From contig JALOAD010000025.1 in the NCBI GenBank assembly GCA_023228995.1, forward strand, positions 1 through 50,129: a stretch of 50,129 nucleotides of DNA, given 5' to 3'. This document shows positions 42,108 through 50,129 of the stretch, piece after piece. Both the position numbers and the translations under genes were made by a program. Under the pieces are notes generated by a model, which was not told the DNA's origin, searched no databases, and was given only the letters and a program-made list of their open reading frames with translations. The first letter of the stretch is position 1; each line of letters begins with the position of its first letter. Origin of the DNA: Candidatus Muiribacterium halophilum (GTDB lineage Bacteria > Muiribacteriota > Muiribacteriia > Muiribacteriales > Muiribacteriaceae).

Positions 42108-43014
42108 TCTTTTGCCTCAACTTCATGCTATTATATATTTTTTTTAATTCAACTATGTCATTATCACTTAAATTAATATTTAAAGAAGTATTAAAATCCC
42201 CTCTTAACACTTCAGCTTTCGAAATTATACCAGAAACACCAAGTTTTGCACCATATACTATGCCAAGAAGTTTTAAATTATTAAGTAAACTAGTCAATTC
42301 AACAGCATCTTCTTTTTTTAAAGTATTAATAACAACACTTATACCAATACCTTTAGCCATTTCAACAAGTATATCCAAAGATTTTATACCCTCAATCGCA
42401 GGGAATTTTGGATAAGTTTTTTTAATAAGTTTTTTTTGTTCATCACTAAATAAAAAAGTACCACGAATATTATTAGATTTATTAGCAATAAAATCATTTA
42501 CAAGATTTTTATTAATTACCTTTTTTGAAGCATTTTCAGTAATATTTTTTAATAATTTAATACCACCAAACATAATTGTATCATTATTTAAAAATGTAAA
42601 AGTATAACCATCTTTTGCAGTATAATAAACAGATTTTCCAACTTTTTCTTCTTTATAATTTTTAAGTTTTTCATCAAGAAAATACTTTAACATTTTAGCT
42701 TTATTCATTTTACCATTAAATACAATAGCAACATCTTTACTATCAGAAAAAACTTTATCACCAACAAGAATTAAAACATTATTCAAATGTTTTTCAGGAT
42801 AAAAATCAGTTTTTTCGGCAAAAACATTAACCTCTTTACTATCATCACCCACAGCTGATTTTTGATATTTTGTAATTACTCCATTTGTAACAAGAGATTT
42901 AAAATCAACATGTAAATAAGATGAAACTCCATTTACTAATAATTCATGTATTTCCATACTAGAAGTAACAAAACATAAAACAATTAAAACTAATAATATG
43001 TATATTCTTTTCAT
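42088..43014 (-). CDS. Secreted hypothetical protein in the chemotaxis operon
   Basis: A 308-residue protein with a clear signal peptide (1-19) and no lipobox. The mature part mixes strands and helices (KDVAIVFNGKMNKAKMLKYFLDEKLKN, SVYYTAKDGYTFTFLNNDTIMFGG) in a way that recalls exported DUF3352-like proteins, though I cannot assign a family firmly. No catalytic motif is visible. It overlaps cheR and follows the radical SAM gene by 10 bases, so it is expressed with the chemotaxis genes. It may be periplasmic. Confidence 0.7.
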   Translation of the reverse strand: MKRIYILLVLIVLCFVTSSMEIHELLVNGVSSYLHVDFKSLVTNGVITKYQKSAVGDDSKEVNVFAEKTDFYPEKHLNNVLILVGDKVFSDSKDVAIVFNGKMNKAKMLKYFLDEKLKNYKEEKVGKSVYYTAKDGYTFTFLNNDTIMFGGIKLLKNITENASKKVINKNLVNDFIANKSNNIRGTFLFSDEQKKLIKKTYPKFPAIEGIKSLDILVEMAKGIGISVVINTLKKEDAVELTSLLNNLKLLGIVYGAKLGVSGIISKAEVLRGDFNTSLNINLSDNDIVELKKIYNSMKLRQKNGSNTK

Positions 43015-43024
43015 ATTATCTCCT

Positions 43025-43795
43025 TTAGATTATATCTCTTATTATACTGTTTTTATTTAATTCAAGCAAACACTCTTTATAAATATCTCTATAAAAATCA
43101 GCAAATTCCGCATTACTCTCACATAATCTAAAGTATAAAGTATCACTTTCAACCCTAAAAGGAGAATTATCAAGCGAACTTAAAAATTTAAGTTTTTTAT
43201 TAGAAAACTTTTTTGTCAAATTATATATATTAAGAGCAAAATCACAAACATTATGCTTGTTTTTTTCAGTAACAACAAATTGAAAAACAATATCAGGACC
43301 AATTTGATCTCGTTTTTGTCTTTCAATAAGAAAATTCTCAATATTATCAATCACTTTATAATAACAATCTCTACCCTTAACATTTTTATAAGTTTCAGAA
43401 TCCGCAGCATCAATTGAAATAAATAAATTATTAGGATGAGGTAAAACTCTCTGATTGCTCAAACTCAAAATAGAATTAGCATTTTCTTCACTCAAATACA
43501 CACCATTAGTATGAATTGAAACAAAATCAATAAAAGGGAATTCCATATATTTAGTTTTAATATAATCCATAAAAAAGCTAAAATCAGGATGAAACAAAGG
43601 TTCACCTCTAAAAAAAGGATTAATATTTGAAATTTTGATTTTGTTTTCGACTAATTCATCAATTATTTTACAGAAAAGACTCTTTGAAATAAATTTTTTA
43701 TCCTTTAGAATAAAATTATGCTGTGAACAATGTCCACAGCATAAATTACAAAACGAACTGGTTTCTATATTTAACCAGATTTTTTCAGCCCACAT
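43025..43795 (-). CDS. Radical SAM protein
   Basis: A 256-residue radical SAM enzyme. The 4Fe-4S site is C16-x3-C20-x2-C23 (SFCNLCCGHCS). The FFRGEPLFHPDF block near residue 62 is the usual GGEP motif altered to RGEP, as in MoaA/PqqE-like members, and VSIHTNGVYL and LFISIDAADSETYKNVKGRD follow. No SPASM cysteine cluster appears at the C terminus, so it is a minimal member. The substrate is unknown; peptide or protein modification is plausible. Its start overlaps the stop of the 66-residue gene (TAATG). Confidence 0.85.
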   Translation of the reverse strand: MWAEKIWLNIETSSFCNLCCGHCSQHNFILKDKKFISKSLFCKIIDELVENKIKISNINPFFRGEPLFHPDFSFFMDYIKTKYMEFPFIDFVSIHTNGVYLSEENANSILSLSNQRVLPHPNNLFISIDAADSETYKNVKGRDCYYKVIDNIENFLIERQKRDQIGPDIVFQFVVTEKNKHNVCDFALNIYNLTKKFSNKKLKFLSSLDNSPFRVESDTLYFRLCESNAEFADFYRDIYKECLLELNKNSIIRDII

Positions 43796-43995
43796 TAATC
43801 AAGCCTAGTAAGAAGAATCTTCTTTACTTCGTAAGCTTCTCTACCCGGCATATCTTTGATAAGTCCCTTTACATAATTTTCTTTACAATCATCACCATCT
43901 TCAGGAAGCTCTCTAACTTTTGCTACAAGCTTATCAAACTCACAATCATCAATTCCTAAAGCCTTATGCAAGAATTCTTTGTCTTTTTCTTTCAT
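43795..43995 (-). CDS. Small hypothetical protein coupled to the radical SAM gene
   Basis: A 66-residue, acidic, soluble protein with two cysteines (DDCEFDK and DDCKENY) and a helical C terminus (REAYEVKKILLTRLD). Placed directly before a radical SAM enzyme and sharing its start/stop bases, it could be the enzyme's substrate peptide or a partner. It has no leader/core boundary or Gly-Gly site that would make a RiPP call safe. Confidence 0.6.
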   Translation of the reverse strand: MKEKDKEFLHKALGIDDCEFDKLVAKVRELPEDGDDCKENYVKGLIKDMPGREAYEVKKILLTRLD

Positions 43996-44013
43996 TTGTC
44001 AATACTCCTTTAA

Positions 44014-45486
44014 TCACTTTATGCTTATTGTATTTTCCCTGTCAGGACCTACAGAAAGTATTCTAATATTAACCTTAGACAATTTTTCTAAAGTTTCAAG
44101 AAAAATCCTAGCCTTTTCAGGAAGATCTTTATAAACCCTAATCTTAGATGTATCAGAAAGCCAACCATCAAAAACAATAAAATCATTAACCACCAAATTT
44201 TCTAATACATGACTTTCAATAGGCAATCTATTAATTATATCATTTTTCTTAATAGTTTGTCCATTAAGAACAAAGTCAATTTCTCCAATATATCTATAAT
44301 TTTTTATAACTTTAACTTGAGGAAGAATATCAAGTACATCAAATTTTGTAATAATTATATCAGCACCATTATTTTCTCTAATATAATCCAAAACACATAA
44401 ATCAAGCCAGCCAACTCTTCTAGGTCTGCCAGTAGTAGTACCAAATTCACCAGCAATATGCCTAATAGCCTTACCCTTAGCATAATCAGAATTGTCATTC
44501 TTAACAAGCTCTTTGCACTCTGCAAAACTCAATCTTTCAGTACCCTTTTCATCTTTAATAAGTTCCCAAGTACCAAGTTCACCACTAAGAGGACCATTAC
44601 CAACCCTGGTCAAATAAGCACCTGTAACCGAAAAAATCTTATCAATCTTTTCAGGACTAATTCCAGTACCAGTCGAAAGACCACCAGCATGAGAATTTGA
44701 AGAAGTAACATAAGGATAAGTACCATGATCAATATCAAGAAGCAAACCCTGAGCACCTTCAAGCAATATTTTTTTACCATTATAAACAGCATCAGCAATA
44801 ATCTTCCTAGTATCTTTAACATATTCAGCAACAATATCTTTATAAGGTTTAATAACATCAAAAAGCTTATTAGCATCCATTTTATCATCAATAAAAATAT
44901 CATTAAAAATCGGATTATTAATTTTAAAATCATCAATTATCGTAGAAATATCATCTGAAATAGAAAAAAGAAAATTATAATGTTCAATATTTTCCGCAAG
45001 TTTTTTAATAAAAATATCTTTATTCATAATATCTTGAACTCTAATACCAATTCTATTAACCTTATCAGAATAACAAGGACCAATACCCTTACCAGTAGTA
45101 CCAATTCTACCAAAACTCTTAATATAATCCATAATTCTATGATAAGGCATTATAAGGTGACTTTCAGGAGAAATAAACAAATTAGAAGTTGAAATATCAT
45201 TATCTTCAAGCTGACTAATTTCCTTATCAACAAAAGAAAAAATATCAAGAACAACACCATTACCAATAATATTAATCTTATCATTATAAATAATCCCAGA
45301 AGGAACAACATGAAGTTTTAAAGTATGACCAGCAGCTTTTACAGTATGCCCAGCATTATTACCACCCTGAGCCCTAACAATAATATCAGCCTGCCTAGCA
45401 AAAAAATCAGTAAATTTCCCCTTACCCTCATCACCCCAAGCACCACCACAAATACCAATGACATTATATAAATCAAAATAATTCAT
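44014..45486 (-). CDS. purA: Adenylosuccinate synthase (long form)
   Basis: Catalyses GTP-dependent joining of IMP and aspartate, the first step from IMP to AMP. The P-loop-like motif GGAWGDEGKGK is at residues 14-24 (Ala where Gln is usual), followed by NNAGHTV, GIGPCYSDK, EGAQGLLLDIDHGTYPYVTSSN and GTTTGRPRRVGWLD. At 490 residues it is about 60 longer than the usual 430, with additions in the IMP-binding domain around residues 130-200 and before the TTTGRPRR block. It is the first gene of the long che operon. Confidence 0.94.
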   Translation of the reverse strand: MNYFDLYNVIGICGGAWGDEGKGKFTDFFARQADIIVRAQGGNNAGHTVKAAGHTLKLHVVPSGIIYNDKINIIGNGVVLDIFSFVDKEISQLEDNDISTSNLFISPESHLIMPYHRIMDYIKSFGRIGTTGKGIGPCYSDKVNRIGIRVQDIMNKDIFIKKLAENIEHYNFLFSISDDISTIIDDFKINNPIFNDIFIDDKMDANKLFDVIKPYKDIVAEYVKDTRKIIADAVYNGKKILLEGAQGLLLDIDHGTYPYVTSSNSHAGGLSTGTGISPEKIDKIFSVTGAYLTRVGNGPLSGELGTWELIKDEKGTERLSFAECKELVKNDNSDYAKGKAIRHIAGEFGTTTGRPRRVGWLDLCVLDYIRENNGADIIITKFDVLDILPQVKVIKNYRYIGEIDFVLNGQTIKKNDIINRLPIESHVLENLVVNDFIVFDGWLSDTSKIRVYKDLPEKARIFLETLEKLSKVNIRILSVGPDRENTISIK

Positions 45487-45768
45487 TATAACTCCTTATA
45501 ATAACAACAGTTCAGCAACAAAATTATAAACACTTAAACTATTTCAATATTATAACATAGAAAATAAAAATTTTGGAATATTACATAGAATCAGTGAAAT
45601 AGAGGGAAGCAATTAGCGTGACTAGAGTCACAATTAGTGATTAGTAAATGTGGAGAGATAGAAAAACAGTGAAATGGTGAATTGAAAAAAACAATAAATA
45701 AAGTTAAATAGTTTTGGGGTTTTATGAGTTGAAGGTTAAATATGGGATAAATAAGACTGGGGAAATCT

Positions 45769-45876
45769 GGGATTTCGGGTTTTGGCGTTTTGGCGGTTTG
45801 GGTTTTGGCGGTTTGGGGTTTGGGGTTTGGCGGTTTGTCGGTTTGGGGTTTGGGGTTTGGGGTTTGGCGGTTTGTC
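45769..45876 (+). repeat. G-rich heptamer tract (GGGGTTT / GGCGGTTT)
   Basis: About 14 imperfect repeats of GGGGTTT and GGCGGTTT in 108 bases. Runs of three or four G at close, regular spacing on the plus strand give strong potential for G-quadruplexes. Confidence 0.8.
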
Positions 45877-45915
45877 ATATGCTGTGTGTTTTTTTTTATA
45901 TCTGTGTGATTCTAA

Positions 45916-46122
45916 GCTCTGTCATCCCGGTATGATTCTGAGCCGGGATCTGCTTTAGCTTTATAATTTTTAATTTTTAATTTTTAATTGCTTCATTAGC
46001 TCTGTCATCCCGGTATGATTCTGAGCCGGGATCTGCTTTAGCTTTATAATTTTTAATTTTTAATTTTTAATTGCTTCATTAGCTCTGTCATCCCGGTATG
46101 ATTCTGAGCCGGGATCTGCTTT
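45916..46122. repeat. 83-bp tandem repeat carrying the dispersed 30-bp palindrome
   Basis: The palindrome GTCATCCCGG...CCGGGATC begins at 45921, 46004 and 46087, exactly 83 bases apart. The first two units are complete and include a TTTTTAA microsatellite; the third is cut after the palindrome. Confidence 0.85.
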
Positions 46123-46204
46123 TAACACCCCTAACCCACAACTCCAAAAACACTTTAACCACTTCTATTGTTAATATCAAATACATAGATTTTAAATTGT
46201 TTTT

Positions 46205-46312
46205 TACTAAGAATCGTTAGATTTTGCTCACGAGATTTGCTTGCAAATCGCTCACTAGGATTATTCATAATCCGCTTACTAACAATTTCAGTCTTTTGAA
46301 ATTGTGCTTACT
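46205..46312. repeat. Palindrome array H, next to the CRISPR array
   Basis: TTACTA; AGAATCgttaGATTTT; GCTCAC; perfect hairpin GATTTGCttGCAAATC (46234-46249); GCTCACTA (46250-46257); perfect hairpin GGATTATtcATAATCC (46258-46273); GCTTACTA (46274-46281); perfect hairpin ACAATTTC/GAAATTGT (46282-46305); GCTTACT. Four hairpins with unrelated arms, one linker rule. Its right end is 21 bases from the terminal CRISPR repeat. Confidence 0.85.
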
Positions 46313-46333
46313 GAATTTTGCTCAAAGCATAAA

Positions 46334-50129
<3,796 letters not shown>

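Larger units (their letters stand above)
45487..46333. other. Repeat-rich gap between purA and the CRISPR array
   Basis: No gene; a leftward proline/lysine-rich reading frame (45591-45878) is only microsatellite sequence. Two TATAAT boxes in the first 70 bases upstream of purA (near 45505 and 45550, minus strand) are candidate promoters. Then come a G-rich heptamer tract (45769-45876), an 83-bp tandem repeat (45916-46122), and palindrome array H (46205-46312) touching the CRISPR array. Confidence 0.7.

Noticed and set aside
45591-45878. 95-codon leftward proline/lysine-rich frame
   Set aside because: It is the G-rich heptamer microsatellite read on the other strand.

Overview
The window is AT-rich chromosomal DNA from a flagellated, probably anaerobic bacterium with a Gram-negative type envelope. 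It carries the complete flagellar export gate, polar-flagellum placement genes (flhF, flhG), a chemotaxis operon, minor pseudopilins, several lipoproteins and secreted proteins, and an oxygen/NO-scavenging A-type flavoprotein. The species cannot be named from the sequence alone; a deep-branching anaerobic lineage is more likely than a classical model phylum.

Layout. 1-850: a consensus promoter firing out of the left edge (rRNA-like leader), a 151-bp miniature transposon and degenerate palindromes. 850-19540: about 20 leftward genes. In transcription order they are a TPR protein, three pseudopilins of the GspI-J-K type, an FG-GAP repeat protein, an M48 lipoprotein protease, a small protein, DNA polymerase I, a REP-associated transposase relative with a lost HUH motif that overlaps polA, a coiled-coil protein, a DUF4159 protein, then fliO-fliP-fliQ-fliR-flhB-flhA-flhG-flhF and a secreted carboxypeptidase-regulatory-domain protein. 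19705-30113: mixed housekeeping and accessory genes (ComB-like phosphatase, cupin, CGGC protein, flavoprotein, methyltransferases, DUF4143 ATPase, RlmD-type rRNA methyltransferase, copper ATPase). Two more miniature transposons, REP-like ends and gene remnants lie between them. 30170-35541: a large GLUG lipoprotein, a CPBP membrane protease, a Nudix hydrolase and HU. 35817-45486: one long leftward operon, purA - small protein - radical SAM - secreted protein - cheR - cheA - cheB - cheY - cheX - endonuclease Q. 45487-46333: a repeat-rich gap. 46334 to the right edge: a CRISPR array with 51 repeats and 50 complete spacers, continuing past the window; no cas gene is visible.

The most unusual signal is in the gaps. 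Several intergenic regions are built from short, mutually unrelated palindromes joined by one conserved octamer, TAGTNAGC (or its complement GCTNACTA). These hairpin arrays sit inside the flagellar operon, beside the cupin, CPBP and GLUG genes, and directly against the leader-distal end of the CRISPR array. I know of no named family that fits. The CRISPR array has its own oddities: a spacer that is pure (AC)n, one spacer present twice with different neighbours, and two spacers taken from the same source sequence three bases apart.
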